The notes under the pieces are model-generated. The model saw nothing but the letters and a program-made list of their open reading frames with translations. It ran no database searches and was not told the DNA's origin. 64,000 nt of DNA from Deltaproteobacteria bacterium (GTDB lineage Bacteria > Myxococcota_A > Polyangia > Polyangiales > Ga0077539): contig JACRDB010000119.1 of NCBI GenBank assembly GCA_016218725.1, forward strand, positions 1 to 64,000, in the 5' to 3' direction. The translations under genes were made by a program, and so were the position numbers. Within the stretch, counting starts at the first letter, position 1. Every line of letters begins with the position of its first letter. Positions 54,226-62,397 of the stretch are shown here, piece by piece.

Positions 54226-56048
54226 ACGCCGTCGGGCAAAGGCTCTCCGCGCGACTTCTGGCGCTGGCTCTCTTGTCCGGCGCGCCTCGGGCGCGCGGGG
54301 CGGACACCTGGGAGACGCCCTTCCCGGGGGTGAGGCACCTGCACCGGGTGACCGCGAGCCAGAACCTGCACGTGGTGCTGGCGGACCTGTGCGCGGCGGG
54401 CGTCTCCGTGCGGGGCACGCGCCCCGAGGAGGCCGGGCGCACGGTGGCCGCCCACGGCGCGGCCCTCGGGGCCCAGGCGGTGATCAACGGGGACTTCTAC
54501 AACCCCTCGAACCCCCGGCAGGTGGACGGCCCGGTCATGGGCGAGGGGGTCCCGTGGGGCGGCCGGGACCACAGCTACGTGGCCCCCGCGGGCTTCGGCG
54601 CCGGGCGCGTGGAGCTCAGCCACCACAACAACACCGCCGGGACGGAGCCCTGGATGCGCGAGGTGGTCTCCGGGCACCCTACGCTCCTCGATGACGGCGC
54701 CCGGGTGGACAACAGCGGGGACACCACGCTGTGCGTGCCGAGGCACCCTCGCACGGCGCTGGGCATCACCCGGGACCACCGCACGCTGATCCTCGCGGTG
54801 GTGGACGGACGCGCCGCCGGGAGGGCCGGGATGACCTGCGCCGAGCTCGCGGACCTCCTCGCGGAGTTCGGGGCCTTCGACGCCATGAACCTCGACGGCG
54901 GCGGCTCCAGCGCCCTGTGGCTCGGCGGCCGCGGGGTGGTCAATCGCCCGAGCGATGGACGGCTCCGCACGCCCGGAGACCACCTGGCGCTCTTCGCAAG
55001 GGGTGCGGGGCCCGCGCCGCAGTGTCCGCTCCCGCGGTGCAGGCCCCGCTGTGACGGGACGGTGCTGACGGGGCCGGACTGCGGCCGAGGGGACTGCGCG
55101 GCCTTCGGGTCCCGGTGCGTAGACGACGCCCTGGGCGCGCGTTGTGCGTTTGCGTTCTGCCCCGACACGGGGGTGAGGGACGTGTGCTGGGCGGGCTCGC
55201 GCATCGGTCGCTGCGCGGACGGCGCGCTGACGTCCCAGGGGGATTGCGCGGTGTACGGATCCCGGTGCGTGGCCGAGGGAGCGAGCGCGCGGTGTGTCTT
55301 TGGCGCCTGCCCGGCCACGGGGGTCCTGCGCACCTGCCTGGACGCCCGGCGGATTATCACCTGCCGGGACGGGGCGCCGACGGACCTGGGCGACTGCGGG
55401 GCCTTCGCGGCGTTCTGCTCGACGGCGGTCACGCCCGCGCGGTGCGTATCGGTGTTCTGCGCGCCGGACGAGCGCACGGCGCCGAGGGCGTCTCGGAGCT
55501 GCTGGCTGGAGCCCGGCCAGGTGGCCGTGTGCGACGCCGAGGGGGCCCTCTCGCTGGAGCGCTGCCCAACCGGACAGCAGTGTGTGGTGGCCGGAGGCGC
55601 GCGCTGCGTCCCGGCGGTGTGCCCCCCGGAGGGCGAGGCCACGGCCTGCGTGGAGGGCTGGTGGCTGGGCACCTGCCGAGGCGGCACCGTGGTGGAGGCT
55701 ACGGACTGCCGGGCCTTCGGCGGGCGGTGCCTCTCGGTGGCGGGGACCGCCGCGTGCGAAACACCCGACGCAGGCGTCGTTTCCGACGCGGGCAGCGGCG
55801 CCGACGCGCCGGTGGACTCGGCCCCGACGGACGCGCTGGAGCCCACGGAGGTCGGCCCTGGCGACGCGCCGGACGGCGCATCGAGGACCCCCGGAGGGGC
55901 CCCCGGCAGGGACCCGGTGCTCGCGCCGATGGACCCCTCGGGCTGTCGCTGCGAGGCCCCGGGTGCGGCGCACGCCCCGCGCCTCGGCGTCCTGGTGCTC
56001 GCCGCGAGCGCCCTCGGGCGCCGTCGCAGGCGCGCGATCGCGCCTTGA
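54222..56048 (+). CDS. Exported phosphodiester glycosidase (NAGPA) with Cys-rich repeats
   Basis: This is a 608-residue exported protein from a GTG that overlaps the kinase stop. A signal peptide is followed by a NAGPA-type phosphodiester glycosidase domain (PF09992): AVINGDFYNPSNP and DAMNLDGGGSSALWL, the conserved N-x-D-G-G-G-S-S. Residues about 270-510 hold about four and a half Cys-rich modules of roughly 50 residues (G-D-C-x-x-(F/Y)-G-S-R-C ... A-R-C-x-F). An Asp/Ala/Pro linker then leads to CRCEAP, a hydrophobic stretch and RRRRR, a MYXO-CTERM-like sorting tail. It would be surface-anchored and act on sugar-phosphodiester bonds. Co-translation with a kinase is unusual. Confidence 0.9.
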   Translation: MNAVGQRLSARLLALALLSGAPRARGADTWETPFPGVRHLHRVTASQNLHVVLADLCAAGVSVRGTRPEEAGRTVAAHGAALGAQAVINGDFYNPSNPRQVDGPVMGEGVPWGGRDHSYVAPAGFGAGRVELSHHNNTAGTEPWMREVVSGHPTLLDDGARVDNSGDTTLCVPRHPRTALGITRDHRTLILAVVDGRAAGRAGMTCAELADLLAEFGAFDAMNLDGGGSSALWLGGRGVVNRPSDGRLRTPGDHLALFARGAGPAPQCPLPRCRPRCDGTVLTGPDCGRGDCAAFGSRCVDDALGARCAFAFCPDTGVRDVCWAGSRIGRCADGALTSQGDCAVYGSRCVAEGASARCVFGACPATGVLRTCLDARRIITCRDGAPTDLGDCGAFAAFCSTAVTPARCVSVFCAPDERTAPRASRSCWLEPGQVAVCDAEGALSLERCPTGQQCVVAGGARCVPAVCPPEGEATACVEGWWLGTCRGGTVVEATDCRAFGGRCLSVAGTAACETPDAGVVSDAGSGADAPVDSAPTDALEPTEVGPGDAPDGASRTPGGAPGRDPVLAPMDPSGCRCEAPGAAHAPRLGVLVLAASALGRRRRRAIAP

Positions 56049-56109
56049 CACGGGGTGGGGCGGGCCGACACTGTGCACACCACCGAGCGATCGGTGGAGG
56101 TGCAACCTC

Positions 56110-57732
56110 GTGGAACGCCCCTCGCTGCTCCTGGTGGACCCGGACCCTCGCAGCACGCGCGTGCTGGAGGTGGCCCTGCGCAAGGCGGGCTACGCGGTCA
56201 AGGTCACCAGCACCGGCGCCGAGGCGCTGGCCGAGGCCACCCGCGCGCTGCCCGCGCTCCTCCTCGCGGAGACCGTGCTCCCCGCGGTGGACGGTGAAGC
56301 CGCGCTGGACGGCTTCGAGCTCTGCCGCAGGGTGCAGGCCCTGGCGGGCGGCGGGGGCGTGCCGTTCATCTTCCTGACGAGCTCCAGCGCCGTCGAAGAC
56401 AAGGTCCGAGGGCTCCAGCTCGGCGTCGAGGACTACCTCACGAAGCCCATCTACATCAAAGAGCTCCTGACCCGGGTGCAGCTTGTCTTCTCAAGGCTGC
56501 AGCGGTCGGGGCTCCAGAGCTCGACGGCGCGCCACGGGTTCACGGGCGAGCTGGCGGACATGGGCCTGGTGGACCTCCTGACCACGCTGGACCTCGGCCG
56601 CAAGAGCGGCACGCTGGCGCTCTCCGGGCCCTTCGGCAAGGCCCAGGCGCGCTTTCGAGACGGCCGCGTGCTGGACGCCCGCGCGGGCTCCCTCCGCGGG
56701 GAGCGGGCCCTCTACCGCATGCTGGGCTGGACCGAGGGGCGCTTCGAGGTGCACTTCGGCGCCGTCGACGAGGGCGAAGTGACCCTGGACGCCAGCACGC
56801 AGGTGCTGCTCCTGGAGGGCGTCCGTCGGCTGGACGAGTGGCAGCACCTCCAGGAGTCCCTGCCGCCGCTGACCCTGCCCTTCGACCCGGTGCCCCGGCA
56901 GAGCCAGGAGGTGCCTATGGAGGCCGACCCCATCCTGCGTCACCTGGACGGCACCCGCAGCGCCCTGGAGGCCCTGGAGGCCTCGGGGCTCGGCGACCTG
57001 GAGGCCCTCACGATTTTCTCAAGGCTCTACCACCAGGGGCTCGTGCAGGCCCGGAGGCTCTCCCTGGGCCTGGGAGACAGCCTGCCGGAGATCCTCTCGG
57101 GGCCCACGGAGCCGGAGGGCCTCTCCCCGACCGAGCTCCAGGTGCCCAGCGACCAACCCCCACCCCCGGAAGAAGAACTCGAGCGGGTGCTGGATGGCAT
57201 GACGGCTGCTTTTCGTTCAAACCATAAGACGGTGGAAGCATCCCAGGAGGGTGCGGGGTCCCCTCACCCTACCCCCCCCACCCCCCTCGGAAGCGATCCA
57301 GAATCCACCGGTCCAGCCCAGGAGCAAGACGTGGCAAAGCACAGAGGCAAGCGCGGCAAGAGCAAGCGGGAGTCCATGGCCCCCGGCGTAGCCACGGCCA
57401 GCAACGCCGCCATCGAGACGGAAGAGCCGGTGGCACAAACTGACCCACCGACCTCCATGGTGGCGCCCCGGACCGAGGCTTTGTCCGCTCCGCCGGACAA
57501 GACCGTGAGGGTCGAGGGCAACGTGATTCACTTCCCGAAGCTCACGCCGGAGCCTGCGGAGGCGCCGCCGCGGGTGGGCCAGGTGACGCTCCCCGCGGGC
57601 TCCATGGCCCCGGAGGAGCCTGGCAGGGATTCCTCCCCCCCCGCGGAGCCGGGACCTCATGCGTCCACGGCGCCGCCGGGGAGTACGCCCTCGGAGCCTG
57701 CGCCGGCCTTCAGCGAGCCGGAGGCCGCCTGA
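56110..57732 (+). CDS. Pseudo-receiver/DUF4388 protein, possibly cut by in-frame TGA
   Basis: The frame encodes 540 residues from a GTG with GGAGG about 10 nt upstream. Residues 1-120 form a receiver in which the phospho-acceptor is Glu54 (LLLAETVLP) and the second acidic-pocket residue is Pro11 (VDPDP), while the Lys in YLTKP remains: a likely phosphorylation-independent pseudo-receiver. A DUF4388 domain (about 135-260, LADMGLVDLLTTLDLGRKSG) follows. From about residue 340 it is a low-complexity Pro/Ala/Glu/Thr linker. The stop at 57730 falls inside this linker; the same frame continues beyond it with the same composition and no ribosome site. The next entry describes that continuation. DUF4388 proteins often sit in motility signalling. 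Confidence 0.88.
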   Translation: MERPSLLLVDPDPRSTRVLEVALRKAGYAVKVTSTGAEALAEATRALPALLLAETVLPAVDGEAALDGFELCRRVQALAGGGGVPFIFLTSSSAVEDKVRGLQLGVEDYLTKPIYIKELLTRVQLVFSRLQRSGLQSSTARHGFTGELADMGLVDLLTTLDLGRKSGTLALSGPFGKAQARFRDGRVLDARAGSLRGERALYRMLGWTEGRFEVHFGAVDEGEVTLDASTQVLLLEGVRRLDEWQHLQESLPPLTLPFDPVPRQSQEVPMEADPILRHLDGTRSALEALEASGLGDLEALTIFSRLYHQGLVQARRLSLGLGDSLPEILSGPTEPEGLSPTELQVPSDQPPPPEEELERVLDGMTAAFRSNHKTVEASQEGAGSPHPTPPTPLGSDPESTGPAQEQDVAKHRGKRGKSKRESMAPGVATASNAAIETEEPVAQTDPPTSMVAPRTEALSAPPDKTVRVEGNVIHFPKLTPEPAEAPPRVGQVTLPAGSMAPEEPGRDSSPPAEPGPHASTAPPGSTPSEPAPAFSEPEAA

Positions 57733-57795
57733 GCCGAGGGGGCGCCCGCGGAGAAGGCCCCCGAGGCGGAGGCGAAGCCCACCCCGGCGACGCGG

Positions 57796-58851
57796 GTGTC
57801 CGTGGACGAGAAGGCACCGGACAAGGCCCGGGCCACGGACGACCGCAAGGACTCGGTCAACCGCAAGCGCGAGGACCTGAAGCGCGACCGCAAGGAGAGC
57901 CTGTCCACGCACCTGAGCGACGAGGCCCGCGCGTTCTTCTCCGACGAGGCCTACGAGAAGGCCTACAAGAACGAGCACGACAGCTTCGAGGACCTGCACC
58001 CTACGCCCGAGCACCCCCACGAGGCCGCGCACTCCCGGCGCTGGATGACCCTCACGGGCACGCTGCTCTTCGGGATCATCGCCATCCTGGCCGGGGGCTA
58101 CATCTACACGCAGACCGCGGTGCCCGAGACCGTGGTGGACACGCACCGTATTCACGTGTCGGATAACATCCCACCCCCCGGGGAGATTGTGCCGCCGGTG
58201 GTGACTTCGCCGGGTGGCAGCGCTGCCAACGCGGGAGGCAGCACGCCGCCCGCGGCCACGCCGACGGCCACGCCCGAAGCGACGCCTGGCGCTGCGACGG
58301 CGCCCGCGGCGCCCGGGACTGAACCCGCGGCCACGGGGCCGGCGCCGACGCCGGGCACGGAGCCCGCGGCCACGGCTCCCCCGGTGGCCACTGCACCGGC
58401 GACTGCGCCTGCGCCGGCCACTACGCCGGAGCCGACGGCGCCCACGGGGACGGCGCCCGCGGTCGCTCCCCCAGCGCCCCCAGCGCCGGCGGCGACGACG
58501 CCCGCGCCCGCGCCATCGGGCCAGACGCCCGCGCAGCTCCTCGCGGCGGCGAGGGCCTTCCGCGGACCGCTGGCGGGGCGCATCGCGGCGTACAACACCT
58601 ACTTCGACGCGGCGCCCACGGACACGCGTACGATGCTCGCGCTGGCGATGCAGATGGCCGAGGGGTCGCATTTCCCGGAGGCCGAGGCGCTCGCCACGAG
58701 GGCGACGGCGGCGCAGCCCACCAGCGGCCAGGGGTGGTTCATCCTCGCGTTCGCGCGCAAGCACCAGAACAACCGCGAGGGCACCGCGGAGGCCCGCCGG
58801 CGGTGCACCGCGCTCGGAGGCCAGTGGGCCAACGAGTGTCGGGCGTTGTAG
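57796..58851 (+). CDS. Membrane protein with Ala/Pro/Thr linker and TPR-like end; may be the 3' part of the preceding gene
   Basis: The frame has 351 residues if it starts at the GTG, in the same frame as the preceding gene, with 63 bp between stop and GTG that read through as E/A/P-rich residues. It begins with a charged Lys/Arg/Asp/Glu region, one membrane span (MTLTGTLLFGIIAILAGGYIYT, split here, near residue 95), an Ala/Pro/Thr-rich linker of about 100 residues and a C-terminal helical region (RAFRGPLAGRIAAYNTYFDA; FILAFARKHQNN) resembling TPRs. No Shine-Dalgarno precedes the GTG. Either it is a separate gene with a poor start or, more likely to me, the C-terminal half of one long protein interrupted by TGA. 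Confidence 0.7.
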   Translation: MSVDEKAPDKARATDDRKDSVNRKREDLKRDRKESLSTHLSDEARAFFSDEAYEKAYKNEHDSFEDLHPTPEHPHEAAHSRRWMTLTGTLLFGIIAILAGGYIYTQTAVPETVVDTHRIHVSDNIPPPGEIVPPVVTSPGGSAANAGGSTPPAATPTATPEATPGAATAPAAPGTEPAATGPAPTPGTEPAATAPPVATAPATAPAPATTPEPTAPTGTAPAVAPPAPPAPAATTPAPAPSGQTPAQLLAAARAFRGPLAGRIAAYNTYFDAAPTDTRTMLALAMQMAEGSHFPEAEALATRATAAQPTSGQGWFILAFARKHQNNREGTAEARRRCTALGGQWANECRAL

Positions 58852-58921
58852 CACACAGCCTACATTTTCGTACATGGTCGGGAATTCGCGTACCTGAGAA
58901 CACCCGTGCTAGCGCGGGGCG

Positions 58922-60106
58922 ATGTTGCTCCCTGCGCTCCTGACGGTGGTCGCCCAGCTCGCGTCGCCCTCCGAGGCGACGGTGGTCTTCGCCGGGGACC
59001 TGGTGCCCCACGGAGATGTCCTCTCCTCGCTCCATGCGCACGGTGAGGCCTCGCTCGTGGGGCCCCTGGCGGGGGTGCTGGCCCGGGCGGACCTCGCCCT
59101 GGCCAACCTGGAGACCCCCAGCGTCGAGGCCCTCCCTGAGAGCCCTGACGCATCCCTGCGCTTCAATGTGCACCGGGACTTCCTCCGGGGTCTCGCGCTC
59201 GCGGGCCTGGATGGGCTCACCCTCGCCAACAACCACGGCTATGACCAGGGCCTCTCGGGCGTGACCGAGACGCTCCGGGCGGTGCGCGCTGCGGGTATGA
59301 CCCCCATCGGCGCCGCCGACGCCTCGGGAGACCCGCTGGAGCCCGCGCGCTTCACCGTGGCGGGGGGCACGCTGTGTGTCGTGGCCGCCACGCGCATTCT
59401 CAATTTCGAGGTGTCGCCCATTCGTCCAGGGGTGCCTCGGCTGGGGATGGCCCGCTCGGACCCGGGCCTCGACGAAGAGCGCGCCTTCCTCGCGCGGGTG
59501 CGCGACGCCGCACGCACTTGCGACGCCGTGGTGGTGTCGCTCCACACGGGCGTGGAGTACACCGACCGGCCCGAGCCCCGGGATCGGGTGTTCTTCCGCG
59601 CCGTGGCCCAGGCGGGGGCGGACGTGATCGTGGGGCACCACTCACACACGCCCCACCCCGTGGAGGTTGTCCGGGTGGGCGCGCGGGAAGTGCCCGTGTT
59701 CACCTCCCTCGGGAACCTGGTGAGCGCCCAGGGCAGCGCCGCCGAGCGCGCCCCCCTGGAGCCCGACGAGCCCTTCCAGGTGGTGAGGGACCCTCGCACC
59801 CGGGAGGGGCTCCTGGCGGTGCTGCGCTTCGCGCCGGTGCAGAACGCCCCCCGGAGGCTGCGCCTCGTGCGCTGGGGCTACGTCCCCCTCTGGATCCAGA
59901 ACGACCGCGAGGCCGCACGGCGCCAGGGGGCAATGGTGACCATCTCCGCCGCGGCGATGCCCTGGAACGGCGGCCCCAGGGGCTTCCTCCGAGGGCGCTG
60001 GGCGGGCCTCGTCCGTCGCGTGGGAGACGCCTGGCTCTACCCCCGGGAGCTCCTCCCCGGGGCCGACACCGCCTGGCCCGAGGAGGCCACCGCCCGCTCA
60101 CGGTGA
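58922..60106 (+). CDS. CapA-family poly-gamma-glutamate synthesis-like protein
   Basis: The product is 394 residues with a short hydrophobic N-terminus. It matches the CapA/PgsA-like metallophosphoesterase-related family (PF09587): TVVFAGDLVPHGDV, LALANLETP, GLTLANNHGYDQG and VVSLHTGVEYTDRP then VIVGHHSHTPHPVE. These residues form the metal and substrate site. The canonical role is capsular polyglutamate synthesis or export, but no CapB/CapC is adjacent, so its substrate is unknown. TAGCGC lies 6 nt before the ATG, again a leaderless-like pattern. The 3' end overlaps the convergent propeller gene by 9 bp. Confidence 0.9.
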   Translation: MLLPALLTVVAQLASPSEATVVFAGDLVPHGDVLSSLHAHGEASLVGPLAGVLARADLALANLETPSVEALPESPDASLRFNVHRDFLRGLALAGLDGLTLANNHGYDQGLSGVTETLRAVRAAGMTPIGAADASGDPLEPARFTVAGGTLCVVAATRILNFEVSPIRPGVPRLGMARSDPGLDEERAFLARVRDAARTCDAVVVSLHTGVEYTDRPEPRDRVFFRAVAQAGADVIVGHHSHTPHPVEVVRVGAREVPVFTSLGNLVSAQGSAAERAPLEPDEPFQVVRDPRTREGLLAVLRFAPVQNAPRRLRLVRWGYVPLWIQNDREAARRQGAMVTISAAAMPWNGGPRGFLRGRWAGLVRRVGDAWLYPRELLPGADTAWPEEATARSR

Positions 60107-61138
60107 CGGCGCTGGCAACCTCGCGGGCACCGGCGCCACCGCGCAGCGCACGCCCCGCCGCAGCCGCGAGAGCGCGCAGCGGGCGCCCACATACAACAAC
60201 GTACGCGTGGCGTCATAGGCCACCATGGACGGCGCCGCCGGGTCCGTGTCCCCGCGGAGCGAGAGCGCCGGCTGCGGCGACCGCTGGAAGGTCACCCCGT
60301 CCCAGGAGGCGGCCAGGCCAATCGTTCTGGCGGGCGCTCCCCCGTCCAGGGACGGCCCCGTCGGGTCCCTCACGGTGAAGAACACCCGCCACAGGGTCCT
60401 CCCCGTGGGGGTGACCTCGGCGTGGAGCGACGGGTCCTGCAGCGCCTCCGGGGCGCCCCCGTCGGGGGTCCCGGGGCGCACCAGGGGGTCCCTCCCGGAG
60501 GTCTCCGGGCGGGCGTCCACCCGCGTCCAGGGGCCACCGGGCAGCGGGGCTCGCGCCATCCACAGGGCCCCGGCGCTCGCGTACACCAGCGTCAAGGCGC
60601 CGTCCGGGCCCACCAGCAGCGACGGCGCCGTCAGCGTGCCTTCACCGAGCGTGGGCTCCGCGGTGAGCACCGGGTCGGGCCTCGAGGTCCAGCGAACGCC
60701 GTCCGGGCTCGTGGCGAGCCCGAGGCCCCCGGCGCCTTCGTAGGCCATCACATACGCGCCTCCGAGCCTCGCCACCGACGGCGCCTGGACCCGCTCTCCC
60801 TCCCAGGCATGCGACGGTGCGTAGACATCCTCGAGGTCCCCGACGGGGCGCACGGCGTCACGCAGGACCGCCCTGGCGATGGTGTGAGTGCTCCTCCGCA
60901 GCCGGCTCACCCAGACGGTGACCGCGCCGTCGGGCTCCCGCAGCGCCGAGGGGTCCTCGGCCAGGCCGTCGAAGTCCACCACCACGCAGTCCCGGTCGCC
61001 GCTCTCGGCGCTGGTGAGCTCGCGGTAGGGGCCCGTGCGGTTGTCCGGGAGGTTACGGTCCCCGGCGGCGTCACCGCCGAGCGTCCCGCAGGCCCCGAGG
61101 AGCGACGCCAGGACGGGAGTGCGCCAGCGAGGGGCCAT
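60098..61138 (-). CDS. Propeller-like lipoprotein (glycosyl-hydrolase-43-like fold)
   Basis: The protein is 346 residues, with signal peptide and lipobox (LLGAC). Repeats of the form A-P-S-V-A-R-L-G-G-A-Y-V-M-A-Y-E and D-G-V-R-W-T or D-G-V-T-F-Q suggest the five-bladed propeller of GH43/62-type or sialidase-like proteins. Catalytic acids cannot be assigned by eye. I used the ATG seven codons inside the longest frame because it begins the signal peptide; TACCCT lies 12 nt upstream. It is divergent from the small gene at 61194. Confidence 0.75.
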   Translation of the reverse strand: MAPRWRTPVLASLLGACGTLGGDAAGDRNLPDNRTGPYRELTSAESGDRDCVVVDFDGLAEDPSALREPDGAVTVWVSRLRRSTHTIARAVLRDAVRPVGDLEDVYAPSHAWEGERVQAPSVARLGGAYVMAYEGAGGLGLATSPDGVRWTSRPDPVLTAEPTLGEGTLTAPSLLVGPDGALTLVYASAGALWMARAPLPGGPWTRVDARPETSGRDPLVRPGTPDGGAPEALQDPSLHAEVTPTGRTLWRVFFTVRDPTGPSLDGGAPARTIGLAASWDGVTFQRSPQPALSLRGDTDPAAPSMVAYDATRTLLYVGARCALSRLRRGVRCAVAPVPARLPAPSP

Positions 61139-61193
61139 GGGTCGCCCAGGAGGGTACACCCGCCGGGGGGAGTGCTACACTCCCCGGATCCCA

Positions 61194-61577
61194 ATGGCGG
61201 CCTGTCGCTTGTTCCTCTCCCACGAGGCCCTGGAATCCTGGATGACCGAGGGCCGGGTCGAGGTGGTGGACGACGTCCTCACGGACAACACCACGGGTCA
61301 GCGCTTCCAGCTCACCGAGGGCGTGCGCTTCCTGGCCGAGGTCACCGGCGCGGAGGACGCCCCGGGCCTCGTCGGCAAGGTCAAGGACCTCGCCCAGCTC
61401 GCGGAGCTCCAGGGCGAGTGCCAGCATGACTCGGTCATCCTCGGCGACAACGCCTACCAGGTGCAGCCGGGCTTCGTCGGCGTGCCGGACGCGCCCCAGG
61501 AGGCTCCCCCCGTCGAGGGCGAGAAGAAGCAGGCCATCGCCGCGCTCCAGGCGTTCTTCCTGAACAACGTGAAGTAA
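61194..61577 (+). CDS. Conserved hypothetical small protein
   Basis: This 127-residue soluble protein begins MAACRLFLSHEALESWMTE, has a beta-rich core (VEVVDDVLTDNTTGQRFQLTEG, split here) and a C-terminal helix ending in ALQAFFLNNVK. No family was recognised. It lies 4 bp before the hemX-like gene and in the same direction, so it is probably the first gene of the haem operon and may be a regulator or helper of it. TACACT lies 12 nt upstream. Confidence 0.7.
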   Translation: MAACRLFLSHEALESWMTEGRVEVVDDVLTDNTTGQRFQLTEGVRFLAEVTGAEDAPGLVGKVKDLAQLAELQGECQHDSVILGDNAYQVQPGFVGVPDAPQEAPPVEGEKKQAIAALQAFFLNNVK

Positions 61578-61581
61578 CCCG

Positions 61582-62397
61582 GTGGGCACCGTGGCGGATA
61601 CGGCCTTCGGGGTCGCGGCGCTGCTCTACGGCGTCGCCGGGGCGCTGCTCCTCTTGCAGCTCTCCGGCGCGTCCGCCGCCCCGTGGGTGCTCAAGGGCGG
61701 CCCGAGGGCGCTGCTCCTCGCGGCGGCGTGCCACCTGGCCTACACCGCCGCCGAGTGGAGCGCCCGCGCCGCCGGTCCCTTCGCGTCCCTGGGCGAGGCC
61801 CTCTCGTCCCTGGCCCTCCTGGTGGTGCTCGCCATCCTCGCCGTGGGCCGCTCGGAGCGGCGCACGCAGGTGGTCGGGGCCTTCGTCGCCCCGCTGGTGG
61901 TGCTGCTCCTGCTCGCGTCCAGGGTGCGCCACGGCCACGCGCCTCCCCACCTCGGCGGCGCCATCCTCGTGGCCCACATCGCCTCGGTCACCGTCGGCAC
62001 CGCGGCCTTCTCCGTGGCCTTCGCCATGAGCGTGGCGTACCTCCTCCAGGAGCGCCAGGTGAAGAAGAAGCGCCTGGGTGGGCTCTTCCAGCGCCTCCCC
62101 TCGCTCGATGTCCTCGACCGGGTCGCCTGGCGCTCCGTGGCCGTGGGGCTCCCGGCCCTCACCCTCGGGATCGTCTGCGGGCTCTTCGTCGGGCACCGCG
62201 CCCAGACCTCCGGGGCCCCCGTGGTCACCTGGCAGCAGTACGTCGCCCTCGGGGCCTGGGCCCTCTTCGCCGCGGTGTTGCTCCTCCGCGTGGCCGCGGG
62301 CTGGAGGGGCCGCCGCGCCGCCCTCGGGACCATCCTCGGGTACCTCGGCGCCGTGCTGGTGCTCGTGGGCTACCTCCTGCGCGGAGACGCCCCGTGA
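61582..62397 (+). CDS. hemX: HemX/CcsA-like membrane protein
   Basis: The product is 271 residues with about eight membrane spans. The region VAYLLQERQVKKKRLGGLF and earlier His-containing spans match the cytochrome c assembly/HemX family (PF01578), whose members in Bacillus and others lie beside hemA and limit its product or aid cytochrome assembly. The start is GTG. It overlaps hemA as GTGA. With hemA and hemC next, HemX is the better name than CcsA, but the two are close relatives. Confidence 0.85.
   Translation: MGTVADTAFGVAALLYGVAGALLLLQLSGASAAPWVLKGGPRALLLAAACHLAYTAAEWSARAAGPFASLGEALSSLALLVVLAILAVGRSERRTQVVGAFVAPLVVLLLLASRVRHGHAPPHLGGAILVAHIASVTVGTAAFSVAFAMSVAYLLQERQVKKKRLGGLFQRLPSLDVLDRVAWRSVAVGLPALTLGIVCGLFVGHRAQTSGAPVVTWQQYVALGAWALFAAVLLLRVAAGWRGRRAALGTILGYLGAVLVLVGYLLRGDAP

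Noticed and set aside
53652..56183. A long minus-strand frame across the kinase and glycosidase genes
   Set aside because: The plus-strand frames have complete kinase and NAGPA motifs; this one has none.
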